Assembly (NCBI GenBank): GCA_023460875.1 | Contig: JAEWOQ010000037.1 | Span: 1-9,757, forward strand | Length of the DNA stretch: 9,757 bases | Source of the DNA: Pseudomonadota bacterium | Lineage (GTDB): Bacteria; Myxococcota_A; Polyangia; Polyangiales; Polyangiaceae | Direction: 5' to 3' | Program-made: the position numbers and the translations under genes | The notes under the pieces: generated by a model | What the model saw: only the letters and a program-made list of their open reading frames with translations | What the model was told of the DNA's origin: nothing | Database searches by the model: none | Part shown: piece after piece, positions 1-5,952 of the stretch | Layout: each line of letters starts with the position of its first letter | Numbering within the stretch: the stretch's first letter is position 1

Positions 1-297
1 GGCGAGGGCCGCGCTGCCGCGGTGCGGTGGCAGGGTCGCCCGCCGCCCCGCTTGCCACGCGCCGAGGAGGGCCCCGGTGAACCAGTAACGGTCCTCGCAG
101 CGCAGGAGCACCTCGCCCGCCCCCGCCGCCGCCCCCTGGGCGCGCAATACAGCCGCCACGCCGTGGGCAGCGGCGCGCAGGGCGCCGTAGGTCGCGCTGG
201 CCGAGGCGCCCGACCAGGCCACCACGTCGTCGTCCTCGCCGGAGACGGCTGTGAAGGGCTGCCGCGACGGATCAGAGTGGGGATCGGGTCCCGTCAT
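1..297 (-). CDS. AMP-dependent acyl-ACP/acyl-CoA ligase, N-terminal part (ApeH-like), cut by window edge
   Basis: The visible 99 residues run without a stop from an ATG at 297 to the window edge. They match the N-terminus of the AMP-ligase found in aryl polyene-type clusters: an early AWSGASASATYGALR stretch, then LLRCEDRYWFTGALLGAWQ at about residues 64-82, followed by AGRRATLPP. In this family the enzyme activates a starter acid with ATP and loads it onto an acyl carrier protein. The adenylate-forming core motifs lie outside the window, so activity cannot be judged. The start is firm: the ATG directly follows the TGA of the upstream membrane-protein gene (TGAATG), which implies translational coupling. 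The gene order ACP, COG4648 protein, AMP ligase supports the call. Other acyl-CoA synthetase-like ligases remain possible. Confidence 0.75.
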   Translation of the reverse strand, partial: MTGPDPHSDPSRQPFTAVSGEDDDVVAWSGASASATYGALRAAAHGVAAVLRAQGAAAGAGEVLLRCEDRYWFTGALLGAWQAGRRATLPPHRGSAALA

Positions 298-903
298 TCA
301 GCGAGTCACCCCTTCAACGTCTCCGCGCCCCACGCGACCTCCGCCGAAGCGCCAGCGGCGCACCACCCACTCGAGGAGCAGCAGGCAGCCGATGAGCACG
401 TAAGACACGACGGAGCTGTAGATCGCCCACGCCGCTCTGCGGTCCGCCAGCGCCAGACCAGCGATGACCGCGCCATTGCAGGCGAAGAAGCCGACCCACA
501 CCCAGGTGAACTGCCGACAATGCTGCACCTTGGCGCGGGTCAACTCCGGATCCATGAGCCGCGCGACGCGCTCGACGTAGCTCGGCCCCGAGCGGAGAGA
601 TCCTCCGAACACCACGAGCAGGGCGAGGTTGATGAGCACCGGGAGAGCCAACAAGAGCCGCCCGTCGTCCGTCACCAGGGTGAGGGCGGAGAGGGCGAGC
701 ACCGCCAGCGGCAACCCCCACAAAGCGCCTGCCCCCCGCGGGGCGAGGGCCACCCGAAGCCCCCAGAGCGCTCCGCTCCCTGCGGCGACCCCTGCCGCCG
801 CTACGGGCCCGTGGTAGGTGAGCGCCCAGTAGAGCGCCAACGGGTAGACCACGGCGAGGCCCCACACGACCCCCCGCAGTCCCCGCGCCACTCGCCCGAG
901 CAT
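298..903 (-). CDS. COG4648-type polytopic membrane protein of aryl polyene-like cluster (ApeG-like)
   Basis: This 201-residue protein has about six hydrophobic segments (roughly 11-30, 33-52, 60-78, 82-101, 133-153 and 159-181). Between segments four and five is the family-typical stretch SLRSGPSYVERVARLMDP, followed by QFTWVWVGFFACNGA (residues 131-145). The pattern of a SLR-G motif, then a TWVW-FF motif, then a WAIYSSVVSYVLIG helix is what I know from the COG4648 membrane proteins between ACP and AMP-ligase genes in aryl polyene clusters. Their biochemical role is not settled; a membrane or assembly role at the inner membrane is inferred. The ATG lies 18 bp after the ACP stop, and the stop touches the ligase start, so the three genes are almost certainly co-transcribed. 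No catalytic motif is visible. Confidence 0.85.
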   Translation of the reverse strand: MLGRVARGLRGVVWGLAVVYPLALYWALTYHGPVAAAGVAAGSGALWGLRVALAPRGAGALWGLPLAVLALSALTLVTDDGRLLLALPVLINLALLVVFGGSLRSGPSYVERVARLMDPELTRAKVQHCRQFTWVWVGFFACNGAVIAGLALADRRAAWAIYSSVVSYVLIGCLLLLEWVVRRWRFGGGRVGRGDVEGVTR

Positions 904-921
904 GGTGCCGGCTCGAGTCGC

Positions 922-1188
922 TCAGACGGTGCGATGACTCGCTACGAAGGCCGCCAGCGAGCGCACGGAGGAGAAGATCTCCCGGTTCTTCTGATCGTCC
1001 GACTTGATGCTGACCCCGTACTGCCGAGACAGCACCACGGACAGCTCCAGAGCATCGATCGAGTCGAGCCCCAGCCCGTCGCCGAACAGGGGTGCGTCCA
1101 GATCGATGCTCGCCGGATCCACGTCCTCCAGGGACAAGGCAGACACGATCAGCTGGGTCAACTCGGTCTCGAGCGCGGTCTGAGTCAT
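922..1188 (-). CDS. Acyl carrier protein (aryl polyene / type II PKS-FAS type)
   Basis: This 88-residue protein has the typical length and acidity of a discrete acyl carrier protein. The phosphopantetheine site is in GLGLDSIDALELSVVLSRQ, with Ser43 as the expected attachment residue. The later stretch YGVSIKSDD and an FSSVRSLAAFV helix resemble the ACPs of aryl polyene clusters. The holo-protein would carry growing acyl chains in the cytoplasm for the ligase and ketosynthases. ATG at 1188 is chosen because the domain begins immediately (MTQTALETELTQLIVSAL). The open frame continues upstream to 1464, but that extension has no ACP homology and overlaps the divergent promoter region and cytochrome gene. 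The ribosome site is weak. It is the first gene of a minus-strand operon with the COG4648 protein and AMP ligase. Canonical aryl polyene clusters usually have two ACPs; only one is visible here. Confidence 0.9.
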   Translation of the reverse strand: MTQTALETELTQLIVSALSLEDVDPASIDLDAPLFGDGLGLDSIDALELSVVLSRQYGVSIKSDDQKNREIFSSVRSLAAFVASHRTV

Positions 1189-1238
1189 GGTGGCCAATCC
1201 GCCGTCGCGGCAGCGCCCGCTCGCCGCGGGTGCGGCAC

Positions 1239-1265
1239 TTTGTACCAGCATCTCCGGGGTTTCAA
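1239..1265 (-). promoter_or_regulatory. Candidate sigma70-like promoter for the ACP operon
   Basis: On the minus strand TTGAAA (1265-1260) is followed after 15 bp by TGG-TACAAA (TACAAA at 1244-1239), an extended -10-like element. It lies about 50 bp upstream of the ACP start, inside the 126-bp divergent spacer, and stands out as an AT-richer patch in very GC-rich DNA. The spacer is short of the 17-bp optimum, so this is a tentative call from pattern alone. Confidence 0.3.
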
Positions 1266-1314
1266 ATGCGCGGGAGCGCTTGATTTTCGGGAAGTGGACG
1301 CTTACGTACGGAGG

Positions 1315-1869
1315 ATGAGCAGCGCGCAAAGCCCGGCTGAGGACCGGCGGGCCGGGCTCCTGGGCGCCGCTGTGATCCTCTTGGCGCTGACCACCAGCCT
1401 GATCTCCTGTGATCGCGGGACCGAAGGAGACACCGCTGAAGATCGAGCGCGCCAAGAGGTCCAAGAGCCCTCCCCATCACAGGCGTCCCCGCAGGAAGCT
1501 CCCTCGCCCCAGGGCGCGGCGCCTCCCGTGACTCTCAACCCAGTCCAGCACGAGATGCGCCTCTTGCACGACGTCATGCTGGAGGCGGTCACGGCCATCG
1601 CGAACGGCGAGGTCACGAGCGTCGCGAAATCGCTGCACGTCGTTCACGGCGCCAAGGAGCAGACGGAGGCGGCGATCCGCGCCGGCACCTACACTCCGCC
1701 GAAGAACGGTGAGGCCATCGCCCGCTTCGTCGAGCTCGACGAGGAGTTCCATCGGCACCTCGAGCTCATCGTGGCCCGCTCGAAGGAGAACGACGTGGTC
1801 GGCACCGCGGCGGCGCTGGGCAAGGCCCTGGAGAGCTGCCAGGGCTGCCATACGGAGTTCAGGTTCTAA
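1315..1869 (+). CDS. Class II c-type cytochrome-like lipoprotein
   Basis: The 184-residue product begins with a short polar stretch and a hydrophobic signal segment (about 13-31), ending in a lipobox LISC with Cys32 as the lipidated residue. A Pro/Ser/Gln/Glu-rich linker follows (about 33-72). The rest is helical, with HEMRLLHDVM near the start of the domain and a single CQGCH haem-binding motif (Cys175, Cys178, His179) five residues from the C-terminus. One haem site at the very end of a helical domain is characteristic of class II cytochromes (cytochrome c'/c556 type). It should sit on a periplasm-facing membrane leaflet and carry electrons or bind a ligand; the partner is unknown. ATG 1315 has GGAGG directly abutting it; an in-frame GTG at 1294 is the alternative start and would add seven residues. 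It is divergent from the ACP operon and convergent with the HTTM gene (10-bp gap). Confidence 0.8.
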   Translation: MSSAQSPAEDRRAGLLGAAVILLALTTSLISCDRGTEGDTAEDRARQEVQEPSPSQASPQEAPSPQGAAPPVTLNPVQHEMRLLHDVMLEAVTAIANGEVTSVAKSLHVVHGAKEQTEAAIRAGTYTPPKNGEAIARFVELDEEFHRHLELIVARSKENDVVGTAAALGKALESCQGCHTEFRF

Positions 1870-1879
1870 GAGCGGCGGG

Positions 1880-2959
1880 TCACTCGTCGCGCTCGGCGAG
1901 CTCCTCCTCCGGGGAGGACACCTGCGACGACTCAGCGGACGCGGAACCCGACGGCGCGGACACGACGTGGGGCGGCGAGGAGTCCGAGCGCGGCTGCGCG
2001 GTGTCCGGGCGAGGCTGCGCGGCGGTGGCGGGCAACCATGAACCGAAGAGCCGTCGCACCAGGCGCAGCTCCCCCAAGCGCTCCGCCCTGAACAGAGAAG
2101 CGTAAGCGATGAAGGTCAGGGGATAGGGAAAGCCGATCATCATCACGGCGAGCACCCCCGCGTGGAACCCCCAGGCGAGCGCCGCCCAACCGCTGGCCCA
2201 GCGGCGCCCCAACAACGCCAGGGGAGCCAGCAGCTCCACGGCCATCGTCAGCCAGCCCAGGATCGGAAAGACCCAGCCCACGCGGACCAGCGCAGCGCCG
2301 AGGGGTGAGTGCAGGCTCCCCAGCTCGATCTTGCGAGCGTTGTCGTAGGCGATCTGAGCCCGCAGGAGGTCTCCGTTCATCCACTCCCAGCCGCCGTTGC
2401 GGAGCTTGGCGACCCCGGCCAGCGCGTAGGTGATCACCGTCACCACGCTCATCGCGCACAGGGCCCACCCGTAGCGCCCATGGGGCGACGGGACGGCCCT
2501 CCCGCGCGCCTCGGCTCTGCCTCTGCCTCTGGCTCTCCATCGCCAGGCGTCCGCGGCGGGCGCGGCGGCGAGGAGCAGCACATGGAGCACCAACAGGTTC
2601 TCCGTGTGGAACTTCATCCCGAAGGAGCTCCTGTACGTCGTCAGCAGAAGCAGCAGAGCGGCGAACAGCGGCGCCGCCACGGCGTAGCCGACGCCCAGCG
2701 TGAACGCGATCCCGCTGAGCACGCAGGCGACGAACGCCCCGTACACGACCGCCGGCGCGCAGGGCGCGTCGAGCCAGGACAGCGGCCCCACCGGGGCGAG
2801 CTCCGCCGCAGGGAACGACGCGAGCGCCCAGAACTTCGGCGCGCTCACCAAGAGGAACACCACGGCGAAGCCACCGACGAGGATCCGCACCGCCGCCAGG
2901 CGCTCGGCGGGCGCGACGACGTAGTAGCGTCGATCGAACGCCCGAAGCAGCGCCTTCAC
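1880..2959 (-). CDS. HTTM-domain (vitamin K-dependent gamma-carboxylase-like) membrane protein
   Basis: The 359-residue product is polytopic. Hydrophobic segments lie near 21-40, 70-109, 121-136, 164-184, 225-250 and 255-289. HTTM-family landmarks include ERLAAVRILVGG before the first helix, FHTENLLVLHVLLLAAAP (117-134), ITYALAGVAKLRNGGWEW (176-193) and FPYPLTFIAYASLF (277-290). The family contains the vitamin K-dependent gamma-glutamyl carboxylases, but most bacterial members are uncharacterised, so carboxylase activity should not be assumed. The C-terminal 49 residues are a hydrophilic Pro/Ser/Glu-rich tail. GTG 2959 is chosen because it overlaps the stop of the upstream gene by 4 bp (GTGA) and has AAGGGGG four bases upstream. 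The open frame continues to 3682, but that part runs through the two upstream genes in another frame. It is last in the minus-strand gene run and convergent with the cytochrome gene. Confidence 0.8.
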   Translation of the reverse strand: MKALLRAFDRRYYVVAPAERLAAVRILVGGFAVVFLLVSAPKFWALASFPAAELAPVGPLSWLDAPCAPAVVYGAFVACVLSGIAFTLGVGYAVAAPLFAALLLLLTTYRSSFGMKFHTENLLVLHVLLLAAAPAADAWRWRARGRGRAEARGRAVPSPHGRYGWALCAMSVVTVITYALAGVAKLRNGGWEWMNGDLLRAQIAYDNARKIELGSLHSPLGAALVRVGWVFPILGWLTMAVELLAPLALLGRRWASGWAALAWGFHAGVLAVMMIGFPYPLTFIAYASLFRAERLGELRLVRRLFGSWLPATAAQPRPDTAQPRSDSSPPHVVSAPSGSASAESSQVSSPEEELAERDE

Positions 2960-3399
2960 CTCGCCCCCTTGGGCGCGCGGCAGCGATGATGACGTCGCAG
3001 GCTCACGGGCTCGGGCCCTTCGACGAAGTACGCCACGGGATCGAGCTCGGCGCTGACCAGCTCGATGCGCGCTCCGCGCAGCCCCGCGTCGCTCTGGGCG
3101 CGGCCCGCGATGCCACGACACAGCTCCCGCATGCGCCCCTTGCCGCTCTGGATCGCCCGGCGCACGGTCACCGCCGCCTGCATCACCTCGCTGCTGCCCA
3201 CGAGCTCCGGCGGAACCCGGCGCACCTCTCCGTCTGCCCCGATCGCTCGCGCGAAGTAAATCGTGGGCCGCTCGCGGCGATAGGAGAACATCGGGTAGCT
3301 CGACAGGGGAAACGAGTCCTGCCCCAGCGGGAACGTCACGGGGTACGCGACCGCCGCGATGATCGTCAGACCGAAGGCGTAAGCGCGGAAGCGAGACAT
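2956..3399 (-). CDS. Small single-span membrane protein paired with HTTM protein, unknown function
   Basis: The product has 147 residues. One hydrophobic segment (about 7-25) anchors a soluble domain that begins with the aromatic-rich motif GQDSFPLSSYPMFSYRRER (26-44). Small proteins with a DxxPLSxYPMF-like motif next to HTTM genes are familiar to me as a recurring partner, but I know of no named function. The soluble part contains two Cys-poor mixed alpha/beta-looking stretches and no recognisable catalytic motif. ATG 3399 is preceded by GAGGAG (3406-3401), which overlaps the TGA of the toroid gene (3405-3407). Its own stop overlaps the HTTM GTG by 4 bp. This makes a tightly coupled three-gene unit and suggests a shared complex or pathway at the inner membrane. 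The longer open frame to 3573 runs inside the toroid gene and is rejected. Confidence 0.7.
   Translation of the reverse strand: MSRFRAYAFGLTIIAAVAYPVTFPLGQDSFPLSSYPMFSYRRERPTIYFARAIGADGEVRRVPPELVGSSEVMQAAVTVRRAIQSGKGRMRELCRGIAGRAQSDAGLRGARIELVSAELDPVAYFVEGPEPVSLRRHHRCRAPKGAR
2962..2975 (-). promoter_or_regulatory. Hairpin covering the ribosome site of the HTTM gene
   Basis: The perfect 5-bp inverted repeat CGCCC (2962-2966) / GGGCG (2971-2975) with a 4-base loop contains most of the AAGGGGG ribosome-binding site (2964-2970) of the HTTM gene. Folding would hide the site until ribosomes finishing the upstream small gene, whose stop overlaps the HTTM start, open it. This fits translational coupling. 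GC-rich short palindromes are common here by chance, so the call is modest. Confidence 0.35.
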
Positions 3400-3404
3400 G
3401 CTCC

Positions 3405-5888
3405 TCAAGAACCGCTGGCGCCCGCGGCGAACAGCTCTCGCTTTCCGTGGCCGAGGGCGGCCATGGCGTGCTGGACGTAGTCGATGCGGATGATCGGGGA
3501 GGCCACGTGCTCCGAGAAGCCGCCCAGCACTCGCTGCCGCGGGGAGCAAGCGAAGCAGCTCGCCGCGTCCCACTGGGCCTGCACCAAGAACCCGAAGAGA
3601 TCCTCGAGCACGGCGAGGTTCTGCGCGCGCTCCTCTCCGCGCGCCCGCTGCAAGGCCAACGCCGCCGCCAGCGCCTCTCCATGGCCGGCGCTGCCCGTGT
3701 AGGGCGGCTCGAAGAGCGGGGTGACGCCGAAGCCGCCCACGAGGTCCGGGGCGACCTCGCCTTCCCGCAAGATCAAGCGCGACTTGAAGGCCACGTAGTC
3801 GAGGCAGAACTGCTCATAGTGCGGCCGACGATGGGAGGACAGGGCGGCCCGCGCAGCCAGGCAGTGCCAGTTCTCCTCCACGTAGAAGAAGTCCCGGAGC
3901 AGCCGCGGCCAGTACTCGCCCGCGTAGTAGTCCATCGCCCGATCGATGGCGCTCCCGACCCGCTCCGGGGCGGGTGCTCCATCGAGGGCGCCGAGCTGCT
4001 GCTCCAGCAGGACAAGCGCGAGGACCGCCTGACCCGACGCGTACAGCGCCTCGTGCTGCCCTACGGGGTGGCCTGCGCGGAGGTCGTAGCCAGGTGAGAA
4101 GCTCCCGTCGCTCCGCTGCATCTGGAGCAGGAACTCCGCCAAGCGCACGATGAGCTCGTCGTGACGACCGCGCTGCGCTTCCCGGCATGTGAGCAGAGCG
4201 ACGAGAGGCAGGGCCGTGTGGCCGAGGGCCGCGTGGTCCCGTGGGATGCTGAGCGCGGACGCTTCACCCAGGCGACGCTCGTGTCGCGCGAGCAAGGACA
4301 GGGATCGCCGAGCCGCGCGGCGGCTCGCCTTCGAGCGGCCGAGCTCGCACAAAACCAGGGTGGTGCCCGCCTGCCGCGGCAGGTTCAGGGAGGCCCAGTC
4401 CTCCTCCCCCGTGAACGGGTCGAGTCCGTAGCGGAAGCGCCCGTCGTCGCCCTGGGCTTCGACGATGTGACGCTCCGCCGCGCGCAGGGCCCGGTCGATG
4501 CCTGCTTCGTCGAGGGGCTGCCGCGGGCGACGCAGCCGGCTCAGCCGCTCCGCCTTCCCGTCGACGAGGACGTACGTCTCCGTCTCGATCGCGACCCAGG
4601 GCGCCTCCTCATGGTCACCTTCACGGACACCCAGCGCTCGCGCCAGCGCCTCCGCCGCGACACCGAAGCGGAAGTCGGGCACCGCCGGCAGCGGCTGCTC
4701 GCTGGTGAAGAGATCGAGCGCCACGAGCTGCCAAGGGGCCAGACAACCCGCAGGACCACACACGCCGTCCCGCGCTGGACGGATCCCGAGGGCGTCGATC
4801 CAGGGGTGCAGAGGCACCAGCTCCCGCCGGGCTACGACGAAGTCCACGACCGCTCGCGCGGACGCGTGCCGCTCCCCCTCGAGGAGCGCGACGAGGGCCC
4901 GCTCCAGCTCGGGGGGGGTCGGCGCCTGCACACAGCGCGACGTGGGTCTGCGGCGCCGGTCGAGCCAGGTCACGAGGGCCGTCAGCCGAGGCCCCGTCAC
5001 CGGCTCGGAGCAGGCGATGGGCTTCGTCCGGAGGAGGTGAGCGCGGCGCGCCGCCGCGCGCGCTGCCTTGGCCCCTGCCTTCCGCGTCGCCTTGGCGTCT
5101 CCCCTGCCTCCGTCTCTAGCTGACGACGGGAGGGCCGGGTGGACCTGCGCCCACACGGCCCCCGGTGACGTGTCTCCCCACGCGCCCACCGGCGTGGCGG
5201 TGCCCCTGCGGTGAGCCAGGATCAACACCGTGATCACGGCGGCGCCCAGCACCACCCCCAAGGCGACGCTCGTCCGCTGGAGAGCCCTCCCGGCTCGCCT
5301 TCGACCAGCGCCCCCCCCGGGTGTCTCCTCTTCGGCGCGCGCCGCGAGCCAGCGCCAGGGGCGCGTCACCGTGAGTCCCCAGCACGCGAAGGGGACCGTG
5401 AACAGGGCCAGCACCGCCGCGAGCACCCCCAGCGCCGCCGCCAGGGCCGCGCCGAGCCCCTGGTAAAGCGCCGCCAGGTACAGGGCCGCGGCGACGGTGG
5501 CGGTCGACAAGCCCAGCCAACACGCCAGGGAGACCGCCGCGAGCCCCGCCCAGAGGGGTCGCACCCAACGCTCCTGGCCCAGGGCGCCCAGCGCTCCCAG
5601 GACGAGGTGGGCCACCGCGACGCCCCCCAGCAAGAACGTCGCCCAGGACACGCCGGGCCACGGCAGCTGGGCAGCCGCGACCGCGAACACCGCCCCGTGC
5701 AGGGCGCAGACGAGGGCGAGGCCGTAGCGGGGCGCGCTCCGACCCGGTTGATCTCCCGTCGGCTGGTCTTCCGCAGAGTGGGCAACCGTTGGCGGATCGG
5801 CCGCGGCGCTCCCCGCTGCACCGACACGAGGTTCTCCGCGGCGCTCGACGGCGTCGTCGCTCATGGATGGCGGATTGTCCGAGGTCAT
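3405..5888 (-). CDS. Membrane-anchored protein with predicted alpha/alpha-toroid (terpenoid cyclase-like) domain, unknown function
   Basis: The product has 827 residues. A polar N-terminus (1-53) is followed by about four hydrophobic segments within 55-171, a basic linker, and another helix (207-225). The rest should be a large soluble domain, probably periplasmic. Residues from about 460 show helical-toroid features: QGDDGRFRY (479-487), LNLPRQAGTTLVL (501-513), QRSDGSF (591-597), FYVEENWHCLA (668-678) and RIDYVQHAMAAL (801-812). QxDGxF repeats and the RQAGT and ENW motifs are typical of six-hairpin or terpenoid-cyclase-like toroids; no diagnostic catalytic motif of squalene cyclases (DXDD) is present, so the substrate is unknown. 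Cys pairs occur at CGPAGC (377-382) and CFAC (778-781). The start is uncertain: ATG 5888 or ATG 5864, neither with a good ribosome site. The gene follows envC by 64 bp and leads into the small protein and HTTM genes. Two 8-base homopolymer runs (4911-4918, 5311-5318) lie inside, with the frame intact. Confidence 0.65.
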   Translation of the reverse strand: MTSDNPPSMSDDAVERRGEPRVGAAGSAAADPPTVAHSAEDQPTGDQPGRSAPRYGLALVCALHGAVFAVAAAQLPWPGVSWATFLLGGVAVAHLVLGALGALGQERWVRPLWAGLAAVSLACWLGLSTATVAAALYLAALYQGLGAALAAALGVLAAVLALFTVPFACWGLTVTRPWRWLAARAEEETPGGGAGRRRAGRALQRTSVALGVVLGAAVITVLILAHRRGTATPVGAWGDTSPGAVWAQVHPALPSSARDGGRGDAKATRKAGAKAARAAARRAHLLRTKPIACSEPVTGPRLTALVTWLDRRRRPTSRCVQAPTPPELERALVALLEGERHASARAVVDFVVARRELVPLHPWIDALGIRPARDGVCGPAGCLAPWQLVALDLFTSEQPLPAVPDFRFGVAAEALARALGVREGDHEEAPWVAIETETYVLVDGKAERLSRLRRPRQPLDEAGIDRALRAAERHIVEAQGDDGRFRYGLDPFTGEEDWASLNLPRQAGTTLVLCELGRSKASRRAARRSLSLLARHERRLGEASALSIPRDHAALGHTALPLVALLTCREAQRGRHDELIVRLAEFLLQMQRSDGSFSPGYDLRAGHPVGQHEALYASGQAVLALVLLEQQLGALDGAPAPERVGSAIDRAMDYYAGEYWPRLLRDFFYVEENWHCLAARAALSSHRRPHYEQFCLDYVAFKSRLILREGEVAPDLVGGFGVTPLFEPPYTGSAGHGEALAAALALQRARGEERAQNLAVLEDLFGFLVQAQWDAASCFACSPRQRVLGGFSEHVASPIIRIDYVQHAMAALGHGKRELFAAGASGS

Positions 5889-5952
5889 CTCGGAAGCCGC
5901 AAGCAGACCAGGGCCCGAGGCTCCCCAGCGCCTCCGGATCGGCCCGGCTCGT

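Noticed and set aside
22..1314. Long plus-strand open frame upstream of the cytochrome gene
   Set aside because: It is antisense to the ligase, COG4648 and ACP genes, has a low-complexity Arg/Pro/Gly/His-rich translation and no recognisable domain. It is a by-product of high GC; only the part from 1315 (or 1294) is a real gene.
1189..1464. N-terminal extension of the ACP frame
   Set aside because: The ACP domain is complete from 1188; the extension overlaps the divergent promoter region and the cytochrome gene and has no ACP-like sequence.
1860..1930. Possible bidirectional terminator between the cytochrome and HTTM genes
   Set aside because: The gap is only 10 bp; the nearby CTCC/GGAG hairpin lies in coding sequence, is short and has no T-run on either strand.
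2960..3682. N-terminal extension of the HTTM frame
   Set aside because: It runs through the small protein and toroid genes in another frame, with an Arg/Ser-rich composition. The 4-bp overlap and ribosome site place the true start at 2959.
4161..5123. 320-residue plus-strand open frame
   Set aside because: It is antisense to the toroid gene, with random-looking Arg/Gly/Pro-rich content, no domain and no ribosome site; a GC-rich shadow. The same holds for 3447-4097, 5211-6149 and 7014-8132.
5889..5952. Possible promoter or terminator between envC and the toroid gene
   Set aside because: Only a 5-bp GAGGC/GCCTC stem with no T-run is seen, and no -35/-10-like pair, so nothing was annotated.
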